This document shows positions 22,878 through 34,568 of a stretch of 64,000 nucleotides of DNA, in pieces. Every line of letters starts with the position of its first letter. Position 1 is the first letter of the stretch. Under the pieces are notes generated by a model. The model did not search any database and was not told the DNA's origin. It saw nothing but the letters and a program-made list of their open reading frames with translations. The position numbers were made by a program, and so were the translations under genes. The stretch covers positions 35,488,234 through 35,552,233 of the forward strand of contig CM037472.1 in the NCBI GenBank assembly GCA_021014325.1. The letters run 5' to 3'. This DNA comes from Plazaster borealis (lineage: Eukaryota > Echinodermata > Asteroidea > Forcipulatida > Labidiasteridae).

Positions 22878-23437
22878 TATATACGGGACAGGCACTTGTT
22901 AACAAGAACAATATCTCAGATGTCCCTTTTTAAAATAAATCCATCCTTACCGCTGTCCGAGTGAGGGGGGGGTCTGTGATACTAATCCCAGTTCTTTGGA
23001 ATTTCTAGTAAACTACCTCTTTTCAAATGGTCAAAAATACACTTTTAGAGGTAAAAGAAATCCTTTGGCTAAGGTTTGTTGAACCACTTCAGCACTATCA
23101 ACTAATTTATATAACTTTTAAAGCAGAAAATATTGTTCAGCTGAAAATAAATTGTGGGGGAAAACGAGCCACAATCGCTATCCAAGGTTTGGCCAATAAT
23201 ATTAAAAGCTTAGCTAGTTTGTATGCTTGGTAGACTTATACACAGCTGCCATATATTAAAACCTATGCATAATCGGGTATGCTGTAAATATCCATGTGAA
23301 AAATCAATTATAAATGTAATTCCTGATGGGTCATCCATACTTGCTAGTTCTACTCACTATCATTGTGTACATGTAGAGAAGCAGTGTACGGTGCTATACT
23401 CATTCATGTGCCTCCGGTACATGCCAAATCTACAAGA

Positions 23438-23762
23438 TGTGGCCAAGTGGTTTAGCGCATCAAAATCGTTCTGATGGTTAAGTCATCGGGGTGTGGGTTC
23501 GAATCCCGGTCATGACACTTGGATATCTTTACTATAATTGCTTCTCTTCACCCAGGGGTATAAATGGGTACCTGCGAGGGTAGAGGTTGATGTTGTGTTT
23601 GAAAAGCCTTTGGAGCGCCATGGCAGCTCGGGGCTGTATACTCCCCAGGGAGCTGAGAAAGATTAAAGGATGTTATTAGCCCAATAACCAGGGCACAAAT
23701 GTAAAGCGCATTAATACGTTATTGTAAAATGCGCTATATAAGAACTAGTTATTGTTATTTTT
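23438..23762 (+). mobile_element. SINE S2, copy 2
   Basis: GTGGCCAAGTGGTTTAGCGC (A-box region), GTGGGTTCGAATCCCG (B box), CTGTATACTCCCCAGGGAGC body and TGCGCTATATAAGAAC tail. Confidence 0.9.
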
Positions 23763-23984
23763 AAGATATCCTAGCGTTTGCACCTATAAAAAAAAATTTA
23801 AAAAATAAAACACTCCATTTGGGGTGAATGAACTCATTAAGAGCAATTGCGCTATAAAGTCATGGAAAAATATGCAGTAGCCGGAAGGCGTCTCCAGGGA
23901 CAATTATTTTAATATAAAAAAGAGTCAATGGTTCTTCAAAAGCAAAATCCCATTTGATTTTTCCCTTTAATCCAAGTCTATCCC

Positions 23985-24535
23985 TACAATCCCTTCCAAA
24001 ACATCCCGCCCACCGTAGTTTTTCCCAATTGGATATCTCTGATAGGTTGTAATGATTTGCACATTAGCCAAGCGTGTTTTACATTTACCTTAAGGGGTAA
24101 AATATTGACTGGCCGCAAACAGCCGACTTATACTACAACAAATGGCTAAAACATCCCTATAATCCCTTCCACAACATCTCGCCCACATTGGATATTTCAG
24201 ATAATTTGAAAAAGGTTTTTGACATTTGCCAATAGTGTTTTACCTCCCCTTCAGGTGTAGTTAAAACAATGACTGGTCGCTATATAAAACATATTTATTT
24301 TCGGGGTAAAGGGGTAAAACTTTGACTGGCCGCAAACAGCCGACTTATACTACAACAAATGGCTAAAACATCCCTATAATCCCTTCCACAACATCTCGCC
24401 CACATTGGATATTTCAGATAATTTGTAAAAGGTTTTTGACATTTGCCAATAGTGTTTCACCTTCACCTTCAGGTGCAGTTAAAACATTGACTGGTTGCTA
24501 TATAAATTCATATTTATTTTCTTTCAGTTTTCTCG
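23985..24535 (+). repeat. 217-bp tandem duplication (two and a half units)
   Basis: GACTGGCCGCAAACAGCCGA occurs at 24107 and 24324; CATCCCTATAATCCCTTCCA and ACATTGGATATTTCAGATAA follow in both. A partial diverged unit precedes (CCCTACAATCCCTTCC at 23983). Confidence 0.88.
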
Positions 24536-24591
24536 TTTACTGCGACATGTGCATCTTTTGTGATGGATATCGGCGCATATGATAAATACTC

Positions 24592-24592
24592 A

Positions 24593-24623
<31 letters not shown>
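24592..24623 (+). repeat. (ATT)n microsatellite
   Basis: About ten units after GATAAATACTCAT; resembles a retroelement tail, but no element body is recognisable upstream. Confidence 0.85.
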
Positions 24624-24626
<3 letters not shown>

Positions 24627-25254
24627 ATTTTTATTAATACAACAAATGGTGTACTACACCTTCTTAAACTTTGCCATGGCACATCTAATAATCGACACTG
24701 TGGTCATGACGTCAACTATCTGCTCACTGCAAACTGTATGTGAATTACATGCAAACCCTGTTTATTATGAGCACAGATACAAGAAATACAGGTAAAGAAA
24801 ATACACATCTTAAACAATTACTGTAATTTCCTGCATACACGACGCAACTTATCTGACTTTCAAAAGGTCAAAAACAACACAAACACAGCGCCTTTTCTAA
24901 CGGTGCAAAAAGGGCCTTGAAGCTATGCTTTGTAGTTCAATTTTTTTCTTCTTCAGAAAACGAAAGCGTACGGCGGGCATTAACTCCCTCCCTCCCAGCG
25001 TAAGGTTTGTAGGCTTGTGAAAATGTTGATAATTGTGAACGGCCCCTAACTAAACTACCATGTAAAAACACGATAGTAGCCTTGAATCATCATCTATGTA
25101 CATGATATTTACATACTAATTAGCATACTCCAGAAAAACTCATTTCTAATGGGCAGACAGTTAAGTCACAGGGACTACAGTTTGCAAAATAATCGTAATA
25201 CTTTCAGATGACTATGCATTGCTCTCCCTTAACAGTGGTCCACTCTGGCCACCA

Positions 25255-25561
25255 AAAACCTGAGGACCTGTACAAATTCTCACCAAGTGGTCTGTTAGGC
25301 TAATTCGGTGTTGAAAAGCATCCCTATTTCTGAATGTTAAATTTTTAACTCATTGTAATTTGACTGCAATTCAGCCTTTGGCTGTGAAGGTCTTGTTTTT
25401 TTGTGCAATAAATCATTTCAAATGTCAAATCTCAAATCTTTAATATGAAGTATGGACAGGTGAAAAAGTTGTTCGACCAGTGCAATGATGAGCTAGTCAC
25501 TAAAAAGGTTTTGGGAAAACCCAGCTACAGCCATTTCAGGAGGTCCACTTTTACAACCTAA
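25255..25561 (+). repeat. Repeat E, copy 2, with LINE tail and adjoining MITE C
   Basis: CGGTGTTGAAAAGCATCCCT and GAAGTATGGACAGGTGAAAA match copy 1. The last part (ACAGCCATTTCAGGAGGTCC) is repeated at 29716, also directly before a MITE C. Confidence 0.7.
25335..25440 (+). mobile_element. LINE-like 3' tail inserted in repeat E
   Basis: ATTCAGCCTTTGGCTGTGAA followed by GTGCAATAAATCATTTCAAA sits between the two halves of repeat E2, relative to the uninterrupted E1 copy at 22518. Confidence 0.6.
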
Positions 25562-25932
25562 TTAAAGGCAAAGTATACCTTAGGTTTTTGGAACTGTTCG
25601 GTTAATGTTTTAATCCTATACAAATGTAGATATATACAATAAAACTAACATGTGAAAATTTCATTTCAAAAGGTGGTACCGTTTTTTAGAAATTGCCGAG
25701 AATCTGGAGCGATTATGTCCACGCAGGAAGAATAATCCATAGTAGGAATACACAATCTAAGAAAGGCTTTATGCAGAAACGTTTCTCAGATTGAAATATT
25801 TTTGAATCCCTCTCTCTAAAACCATGCTTCTTTAAAGGGTATACACAATCAACAACTGCAGTGCTTCTAACCAAGTAAGTCTTTATGGTCATTAATTTTT
25901 GGAGTAATTACCAAAAGTATACCCTCCCTTTA
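25562..25932 (+). mobile_element. T2/Kolobok-like MITE, family C, copy 2
   Basis: 371 bp, TTAAAGGCAAAGTATACCTT to AGTATACCCTCCCTTTAA, with TTAA at both ends. It lies at the end of repeat E2. Confidence 0.88.
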
Positions 25933-26107
25933 AGAGACAAAATATCTCTCTGTGTAATCATCACCAAAATGCGCCCGAACATTTTGCAAATTTGTTTACG
26001 TCATACTCTTCATGCTCTTAAATAAAATGAGTTTCAGAATTATCTTACAAAGGTGTTTTAAAAAACAGTTCGTTTTATTTTAGAACTGTAGATGGAATGT
26101 TGAATTG

Positions 26108-26350
26108 TCAGGTTGGCTGAGTGGTATATATAATCTTGCACAGCATTCCACCTCTGTGGGCCCCAGTTCCAATTCCAGCTCAGCCCAGAGCTCGCATGTG
26201 GATTTGGTTTTCATTTCCAGATTGCATGTTTTTTTTTTATCAATTTAGATTTTCCCTCCCACATCTAATACAACATTTCTCCGTCTTCTCCAAAACCAGT
26301 ATGTTCAGGCCAACAGGTTATTGTGCCAGTTGTTTTTTTAGGATCCCTTG
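26108..26350 (+). mobile_element. SINE S4, copy 1
   Basis: CAGGTTGGCTGAGTGGTATA head, CCACCTCTGTGGGCCCCAGT, CATGTGGATTTGGTTTTCAT. Collinear with the copy at 53527; its B box is decayed. Confidence 0.75.
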
Positions 26351-28329
26351 GTTCAGGTACCAGAAACAATTAAAAATCAATAATTAAACGAACAACTAAT
26401 TAAATGAGTAATATGGAAAATTGTCAATTTAGAACATGCCCTTTAAATTATGATCTTTTGAATGTGCTGCCTGAAAATAGGTCAAATCTATGGGGAGTTT
26501 TGGCCGCTATGGTCTCTAAAAGGGTAAAAAAAAAACATTTTGCCACCTTCACTGAACATGTATTCTAAATGCAAATCATTTCTTGTACCAAAGATTTAGT
26601 ACAGGATCCCTTGGCGTATGTAGCCTTCAGTTCCGATGAATTTCATGGAAGACTAGTGTATGTAAGTCAAGGGGGAACAATCCACTGATTGTTAAGCTTT
26701 TATTGGGAATTCTTTAATGTTTAGCTTCAGAGATTAAGAATAAGCCAAGTTCACTAAACAAACTCACTATAGGAGAGTTTTACTCCTTTTAATTTGCAAA
26801 TTTTATGTTGAATGTCAACAGTAGGGCGCCCTCTCCTAAAGGTCAAGAGAAGGTCGCTCATTGTCCCCATCCTGTAGGCCCTACATTCTCATTGTTTCGT
26901 CATTGTTTTAACCTTTAAGATGGCGCCAGATGACTTTGTTGCATAAGGTCCACTGTTTCTCACTTCATATGCCAGTGCCATCTATGGCCAAGGAATTCCC
27001 ACCGCCCATGCCCATGCGATAGATGCACAACATCTAGATCTACACCAACACTAAGGCGAAGTAAAAACAAAATCATGTTTAGCGTCCCCGCCCGCTTCCT
27101 TTTTAGAGGCCGCATGCTTCTTTTGTTTTGCTCTTCTTCTTTTTTTACGATAAATTTGATCAATCTCATTATTTTTGTCTCAATTTCTGTTGCATCTTGC
27201 CCATAGAAGCCAAAATGTCATTTTCTGAGTCCAAGTGGCGGCCATTTTGAAAAAAGCTGGCAACCATCTTGAAAAATAGCTCGGCCGGTTGTCTTAAAAA
27301 ATGAGTCTGGCGGCCAATTTAAAATATTATTTTTTTTTTAAACCCTCCTCCTTCCTTTTTCCAAAAAGACAGGACGCTAAACTATTTATTTATTTATTTT
27401 TTAACTAAGAGCTTTAATCGTCAATCATTGTAATGGCATGATATGTTTAGTAACAAACCGAGACTCAAGAGTATAAACTTTCACTGCAGCACAGAAAATA
27501 AAAACCAATAATACACACAAAAAATACCCTTTAGGGACGGTCAAGGTTGACAATGCAAACTGAAATTTCATTATTTTGTCAGGGAAAAAACAGTTACCTC
27601 AAAAATGTTTAGCAGCAGAACAAAAATCCATATTTCTCTTCTCAACCCACACTGGGAGAAAGAATCTTTGATGCTCTCATTATTCAACAGGAATGTTGTT
27701 ACTGACATTTTATTGTATTTCAATGGACAACCTTGGAATTATAAGCTGATAAAACTAGTCCCTTATTCAATTACATTTAGAACTTGTTACTATGATGACG
27801 GCTGGCTTAATTACCAGAACGATTACAATTGACTGATGATGGTGTGGCGCTTTCATATACACATCAGCAAAACATCTCTTTAATATCAGACCTAAAGCTT
27901 CGACCGGCATGATATATGGGCCAATTAATGAAACTATTGATTTTGTTTTGACAGTGAATATCTATTGATGTTATTTATATCGCATCAAATTAACAAGGTG
28001 CAGTTGTGACATCACTTTGGAACTTGCTGGAGGATCTCCCCACACGAACAGACTGCCTGGGTGTAATTGCTATTGATATCCTCCATTAATAGATTTTATT
28101 TTTTTTAAGACGAGAATTGATTGACACAACCATCACTGCCATTTCCTCAGATTCCCTTGTTTTAATCTATGCTATTCAAAAACAGGCTTACTTGTCGGAT
28201 ACAACTTGTAGACTTTGAAGTGTACACTTTCAGAGTTGCCTTGCTCTGGCTTTAAAACCACAAACAACTTTGCTTGTTTTGTTCTTGTTTTCCTTTTTTT
28301 TTGGGGGGGGGGGTGTCAGTACCCAAAGC

Positions 28330-28875
28330 ACCTTTTCTTCTCTGTCCAACTCCGCTGACTCACGATGACTTCAGGTGGCCAAATTGAGACCAGTAGCAGT
28401 TGGCAGACGTCTGTCGCGGATGACAATGTCAAGTTTAGACCTCTCCATCACGGACATCTTCCTCTCCTCATCTTGTTGTCAGTTTGTTGGTGATCATGTC
28501 TCATCCCATCATACAGCATAGACCTCCAGCTGGATCGGTTGCAAGCCAACAGTGGCCATGACCTGGTGGGGATTTTGAAGTCTACCAAATCTCTCTTCAA
28601 AACATCTTTGAAACGCAGTTTGGGACGTCCAACTGGTCGGTCTCCATTTTCGAGGACTCCATAAAGTATGGAGCGGGGGATTCGGTGTGATTCCATACGG
28701 GTCACATGACCTGCCCAGCGAAGACGGATGAACTTGAGCCTTGATGACAATGGCTGAGACTTGGTTATCCTGAACAGTTCCTCAAGAACGGAGACATCTT
28801 GTGTGGAACGTACTCAGTCTGCTTTCTTGTCTTCTGTATGTCGGCCAGGTTTCAGCACCGTAAAGCAGTACACTC
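28330..28875 (-). mobile_element. Truncated LINE, C-terminal reverse transcriptase remnant, frameshifted
   Basis: Frame 28448-28750 encodes LRWAGHVTRMESHRIPRSIL and GDRPVGRPKLRFKDVLKRDL, a motif common at the end of non-LTR reverse transcriptases (LRW.GHV.RM, GRP.LR.KD). Upstream codons GAETWPTYRRQESRL and STFHTRCLR occur in another frame, so the copy is frameshifted and inactive. Confidence 0.85.
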
Positions 28876-29139
28876 GGGTATACTACTCAGAATTAAAAGG
28901 TTCCTTTTATTTAATGTTTCATGTGTTCATGTCTCACAGGCTGGTTTAAGAGAGGAGGCGCTTGACTTTGGATGTATATTTTCTCCAATAAGCTATTTTT
29001 AAGACACATATATTTTCCTAAAATTTTACAGTAAAGTAAAAGGCGTACAAAATAGTTAAGAACTTTAAGGATTTGTGAAGAAATAAAAAATCTGAAACCA
29101 GTGTTTGACTAGCTCCATCTATTATTATTATTACTATTT

Positions 29140-29515
29140 ACTTCAGTCTCCTGACGATGACAAGAGCAAGCTAGTCGAATTGTTGAGACCAACGAAGAAC
29201 TCACTCCACGACAGTGAAGTTAATAACGAGAAGTCCCCTTGATCCACTGAACGAAAGTAGTAGTCCCGGCCGATTTCCTACCTTCCGCCCAGGTAGTATT
29301 AAATAAGCAGGACAGTTCTTCTCAGAACTTGGTAGTCTCCTGAATTCCGAAATCTACTCCGCGGCAGTAGAATATCTCCCGGATTCCGAAATCTACTCTT
29401 CGGCAGTAGAATAAACAGCAAGACAAATTCTCAAGGAAACAAAATCTACACAGCAAAGTAGATGGTGTTACTGCAAACCGAAAATGTGATAATCACCATG
29501 CAATGCCTTAAATCC
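29140..29515 (+). mobile_element. Penelope-like fragment J2 with a hammerhead-like core and inverted repeats
   Basis: CTGACGATGAC at 29151 followed by CTAGTCGAATTGTTGAGACC gives a CUGANGA box, a 4-bp stem and a one-base-off GAAA box. The element ends CAAAGTAGATGGTGTTACTG and CACCATGCAATGCCTTAAA, as other J copies do. Confidence 0.6.
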
Positions 29516-29752
29516 TATCTTTCTGATAACAAAACCAAGGAGCCAAAAGATGGATGTGTAAAGATGAGGATGAAGAAATGTTCAGTTTTTGGATGTGGAA
29601 GGAAAACCCCAAATAGGGAAAAACCTACGCAATCCAGTCAGGACTGCGAACCCAATCCACGCAACAGAGTCAAAGAGGTGCACAAAGTCACTGAAAAAGT
29701 TATGGACAAACCCTGCTACAGCCATTTCTGGAGGTCCACTTTTACAACCTAA

Positions 29753-30235
29753 TTAAAGGCAAAGTACCTTTGGTTTTTGTAACCGTTCGGTTATTTTAAT
29801 CCTATATAAATAAATAATAATTATAATAGGCAGTTCTTATATAGCGCTTTATACCCCCGATGGGTTCTCAAAGGTAAGTGGAGTTACGTGTTGCAGTATG
29901 AGACCTATTCCTTTACATAGCACCATGTAATGGTTTACAAGGTGCTGTGGCGCAATATGCAGCCAATCAAACCAGGAACACCGGGGCGAACCCCATCTCT
30001 TTACAATAAGTGCACTGGGTTCTTTTGTGACACACAGGACCTACGGCTTAACGTCCCATCCGAAGGATGAAGCATGTGGTTAAGTGTCTTGCTTAAGGAC
30101 ACAAGTGTCAAGACTGGGATTCGAACCCACACTCTGCTGATCAGAAACACCAGAGCTTGAGTTCGGTGTTCTTATTCGCTCGACCACGACACGCCATTAA
30201 TGTAGATATATACAATAAAATCTTGTCAAAGGCAT
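29753..30235 (+). mobile_element. T2/Kolobok-like MITE, family C, truncated copy split by a SINE
   Basis: TTAAAGGCAAAGTACCTTTG runs to about 29820, where an antisense SINE intervenes. The element resumes at AATGTAGATATATACAATAA (30198) and is truncated near 30225. Confidence 0.75.
29827..30195 (-). mobile_element. SINE S1, antisense, full length, in a MITE C copy
   Basis: Minus-strand order: head GTGTCGTGGTCGAGCGAATA, B box GTGGGTTCGAATCCCAG, body with CCCCGGTGTTCCTGG, tail AGCGCTATATAAGAACTGCC. Confidence 0.92.
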
Positions 30236-30283
30236 GAAACACTTATGTCTGCATCAGGCCTGGAATTACATGGAAGCCACAGG

Positions 30284-30417
30284 GGCCATAAGCCTTTTTG
30301 AGGTATGGCGGACGTGATAGGAGTGCACTGTTTGGTTTGGGTGTATACACACAAATTTACCCAAACCTTATAGTGTTGTAGCATTGTGTCCGCCATATCT
30401 CAAAAAGGCTTATGGCC
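30284..30417. mobile_element. Long-hairpin MITE K
   Basis: GGCCATAAGCCTTTTTGAGG and CTCAAAAAGGCTTATGGCC bound 134 bp; the arms (with TATGGCGGAC/GTCCGCCATA) pair for about 30 bp and a second inner pair is GGTTTGGGT/ACCCAAACC. Confidence 0.85.
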
Positions 30418-31213
30418 TCTGTTGCAATCTGTTTCCAATCTCTATTGGAAAAAACCCATTAAGCCAACCTGAATGTAGGAAATAAACCTGCATGTGTTAC
30501 ATAATCATGCTGGAAGCAACAAATCTATTTTAGTAACTTGATGAGATGAGTTTGTAATAAAATGATGGGTGATGATTTAGTTAACATAAATTAAGGTGTC
30601 TGCAACTTGATGATGATGTACATACATGTGTACATGTTCGATCAACACAATGAATGAACTGCAGCTACCGGTACACTATTATACCCAACAATTTTCTCAG
30701 ATCTCTTTTTGGTGGGCTGTTCTTCCTCTGTTTAAGATGTAGGATCTGAGTCTAGCTACCATCAAATATCTATTAAAAACTACTCTATAAATTGTAGGCA
30801 CTTAACGCATATCACTCTACAAAGACCAAATCTCATAGTACTTTCTCATTTTATATTTTGTAAATTTCATTCTGGTTACACCAGTCTATGTGTAAAGGTT
30901 GCACACTTCAATGCAAATTCTTTGTCAGAATTATTTCACCCGCTGACAAGCCCTGAATTAATAGCAGTTGAACATCTCCGAATCAACCGGCAAGCATGAC
31001 ACCTTTCACCAGTTGTGAGGGGAAAACTCGTGCAATGCTAGATTTATGGGTGAAATTAATTTCCTAAAGTGAGTGGAGCAGTGCGATGCACTCACAGCGA
31101 GACCAGAGGCAGCTCCCACTTGGTCAATTTAAGGAGGGGAAACATAGCTTAGCGTAGATATGGATCTCTAGTTTGTAAGATTCTTGGTTAAAGCATCACC
31201 GACAAACAAAGAC

Positions 31214-31505
31214 AAAGACGTGGTCACCGTGGTCCAGTGGTTAGACTGCAGGACTTGCAATCACAAGGTTGTGGGTTTGAATCCTCCAAAGCTAGCCACT
31301 GATTTCACAATGACTTGAATAAGTATTGTCATCTAGTCTGAATCACAATGTATTGATTTGTGCAATTCATAATCATAGACTTTAAACCAATGTTTGTATG
31401 AGAGAGATTGGCTGTTGCCAGCTTGGTGTTTATATCCCCTTGTGGGAGTTTGCCGAATTCCCTCGACAGGAAGATCATCTACACAAACAAACAATCAAAC
31501 AAACG
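31214..31505 (+). mobile_element. SINE S5, copy 1
   Basis: CACCGTGGTCCAGTGGTTAG (A box), TTGTGGGTTTGAATCCTCC (B box), and a CAAA-rich tail near 31483-31504. Confidence 0.75.
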
Positions 31506-32149
31506 GTGCTAGTTCAGACCCCCCATATTATTTTAAAGGGAAGTTTACAAGATATGATTTCACTCAAGCATATTATGTTCCTGATAGATGCCATCTCTGC
31601 GGGCAACTTGGGTCTGGGCTTGAAGCTGGCCCAAACGTTCAAATTTTTGCTAAGTGTTCACTGACCAATCATGCATGGAATTTGATAAAGATGGTCGACT
31701 TCACACATTTGACCTTAAGTGGGAACAATATCTGTACAAACGTTAACTTATAGTTGTGTTAGTGCATTACAAATTGTTTTCAGAGTGATTATAATGTCAG
31801 TATTGAGTTTGGTCAAATCTACCTTTGTTTACCCTCCCCAAGTCAGGTAATTAAAAAATACATAATAACTGTCCACACTCGGACAAACCATCACAAATAG
31901 ATTTAACCCCTATTTAAACAGAAGCTAAAAATACCCCCTTTACAGCCAATTAAGTATTAAGGTAAAACAAAACAAAAAGTCATGCCATCAATCCACAGAG
32001 ATGATGACAGCGGCAGCAAATAACCAAGATATTTGTTTTGACAAAGAGAACACCTCGCTGATCCCCGGAGAAAACTTCCCGTATATTTTGACTGAGTAGA
32101 TGTGGCAACAGTGATATTGTATGACAGGGGATGGGATCATTCCCTTTGC

Positions 32150-32525
32150 TTAAAGGCACTGTACACGTTTGGTAATTACTCAAAATATATATTAACATAA
32201 AAACTGACTTGGTAACGAGCAACGGAGAGCTGCTGATAGTATAAAACATTGTGAGAAACGACTCCCTCTGAAGTAACGTAGTTTTTGAGAAAGAGGTAAT
32301 TTCTCACTAAAATAATAAAAGACTTCTTGCAAGAAGCCACTTATTCCTATCTGAAAGCACACAAATTTGTGCAACAAGGGTGTTTTTTCTTTCATCATTT
32401 TCTTGCAACTTTGATGACCAATTGAGCCCAAATTTTCACAGGCTTGTTATTTTATGCATATGTTGGGATACACCAAGTGAGAACACTGGTCTTTGACAAT
32501 TACCAAACGTGTTCAGTGCCTTTAA
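32150..32525 (+). mobile_element. T2/Kolobok-like MITE, family A, copy 4
   Basis: TTAAAGGCACTGTACACGTT to CGTGTTCAGTGCCTTTAA; full length, both TTAA ends present. Confidence 0.92.
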
Positions 32526-32592
32526 AGGGGATATTTCTCACTGTGTTTTCCCTGTCAATTATTTTCCCTGTCAATTCAATGCTCTGAATAAC

Positions 32593-33060
32593 AGGGCCCA
32601 ATTTCATAGAGCTGCTTAACGCCCAATTTTGTGCTTATTGTTTGAGTTTCCATTTCATAGCACTGCTAACTGTAAGCACACGAAAAGGCATGCTAACCTT
32701 CTAGTGCTTACTGTATGAAAATGAATGACGTAACAACGACGTAACAACGCGCAAGCTGACCACCTAATTTTCTTGCTAACCTGTGAAATACTATATATAT
32801 TTGGTTTGCCTGTGTATATCTACTTGCTAGGTAGATTTTGTTCTTTGAGAACATGAGTTGCTTTTTATTCTAATGCTGCGGAGTAGAATATTCAGAATCC
32901 AGGAGACTTCAAAATCTACCTAGCAAGATACACATGTTGTTACCGCAAACCAAATATTTATTGATACCTCACCATGCAATGCCTCAAATCCCATATACTG
33001 TGAAATACTCTTACACTTAAGCAAATTTGTCTGCTATAGTTAGCACGAAAATTTGTAGAG
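32593..33060. mobile_element. Foldback element H split by hairpin element J3
   Basis: GGGCCCAATTTCATAGAGCT start and GCACGAAAATTTG near the end, related to the copy at 11025. Interrupted at 32803-32998 by element J3. Confidence 0.8.
32803..32998. mobile_element. Hairpin element J3 inside foldback H, 10-bp target duplication
   Basis: ATTTGGTTTGCCTGTGTATA and ACCGCAAACCAAATATTTAT form inverted ends, with GGTAGATTTTGTTC and AAAATCTACC inside. TGTGAAATAC is present on both sides (about 32793 and 33000). Confidence 0.78.
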
Positions 33061-33488
33061 TTGTACAAAGGTTAAAGGTAAGATTTTCATGCATCAAATT
33101 GTTTATTGACAATGTTGAGACAGCCCCTTTAAAGACAAATTCCAGTAATTATTGGGAAAAAATTATTACAATCTGAAAGCTCACTGATGATTATAAAAGT
33201 CATACCAGTATTAATACCCCAAAGAAGAAAAAAATGTCCACCTGAAAAACTTGTCAATGTTGAGAAAAATAGCATTTGAAAATCCAAAAATCACCATTGC
33301 TTATTTCAACTGCTGCAATCGAAACAAGCTTAGTAAGAACGCGCACAAAAGCCCTGACAAAACTTAAATGTGACCAGTGAATTTGATGAGGGTAGTTATA
33401 TGGTGAAGGTATTGAAACCTAGAGGAAAGGAATTAATAAAAAAAATATAAAAAACAAACAAACAAACAAACAATGATGTACTTTCCCT

Positions 33489-34015
33489 TTAAAGGGTCTG
33501 TATATGTTTGGTAATGAGTCCGCAAATTAATGGCAATAAAAACTTACTTGGTAAGAAGTACAGCAGCTTTGGATAGTATAATGCATTTTGAGAAAATTTT
33601 CACTTCGAAGTACTGCAGATACGGAAAAAGAAATCACTTTTTATCCCCCAAAATTTGAATCTGAGAAGCGTTACTGCAGTAACATTTTTCAGATTGTGTA
33701 TTCCAATAGACTGTGCGTATTCGAACATTGGGACCCGTTAAAGCACGTGAGTTTGTTTCCTTCACGCGTTAAAGCATCGTACATTGGACCAAAGTGGTCC
33801 CAAAAACGTTTGAATGCGCGCGAGACTTGCACGGTCTATTGCAGATTATTCTTCCTGCAGGGACATAACCGCTCAAGATTTTCATCAATATCTCAAAAAC
33901 GCTACCCCATTTGAAATGAAATTTTCAAAGGTTAGTTTTATGGTATACATCTACAACTATATAGGATTGAAACAGACAGTGGGTTCCAATTACCAAACGT
34001 ATACAATCTCTTTAA
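33489..34015 (+). mobile_element. T2/Kolobok-like MITE, family B, copy 2 (carries nested MITE D)
   Basis: TTAAAGGGTCTGTATATGTT to CGTATACAATCTCTTTAA, opposite orientation to copy 1, enlarged by the 120-bp MITE D at 33718-33837. Confidence 0.88.
33718..33837. mobile_element. MITE D, copy 2, nested in MITE B
   Basis: 120-bp element AGACTGTGCG...GCACGGTCT inserted inside MITE B2. Comparison with the uninterrupted B1 copy (CCAATTGCAG) shows a duplicated AT at the insertion, giving a 2-bp target duplication. It shares the interior GGGACCCGTTAAAG with copy 1. Confidence 0.88.
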
Positions 34016-34549
34016 CTCAAATCTGATGCACGCATTATTGCAAAGTGTCACTATGCACATGGGATTGACTAATAAGCCATCCCAAAATAAGTTTTGCATT
34101 TCAAAGAAAAAATCTCATATCACTTTTAAACAAAAGTATGAAATGATTCAGTTCAAGACAAAATAGATTGGTATCTATGTAAAGACAAACTTGGTGTAGA
34201 CCTAAATTCACAAATCCTAAGCAGCGCTCTGAATGAGAGCTCAACGATTCATTGCAGTCAGTCAGCAAACTATTTCATTCAATTTCTCAGAAATATTACT
34301 TTGCCCCTATGAACATAATTTCGGGGGGGGGGGGATGTACCACTGAGGCCAAATGGTGTGATGACAAATGCATTGATCAGTTTTATTGTCCATCAACTTG
34401 CCGAGTAACCATGGTAACTGTGAATACAAGATTTGCTTTAAAGATAAATAAAGGTCAAACAAATTCACCAGGGCTATGCAGGGATATACCACCCCTCAAA
34501 AATCAATACTCACACACTCAAAAACTGTTCTTTTAAAACTGTTTTCCTC

Positions 34550-34568
34550 GGGGGGGGGGGGGGGGGGG
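34550..34568 (+). repeat. Run of 19 G
   Basis: Longest homopolymer G run in the window; several others of 9-14 G occur (3838, 5573, 34323, 51471). Confidence 0.85.

Noticed and set aside
29462..29752. 96-codon plus-strand ORF
   Set aside because: Runs from the end of element J2 into unique sequence and a repeat-E-like flank; no conserved motif.
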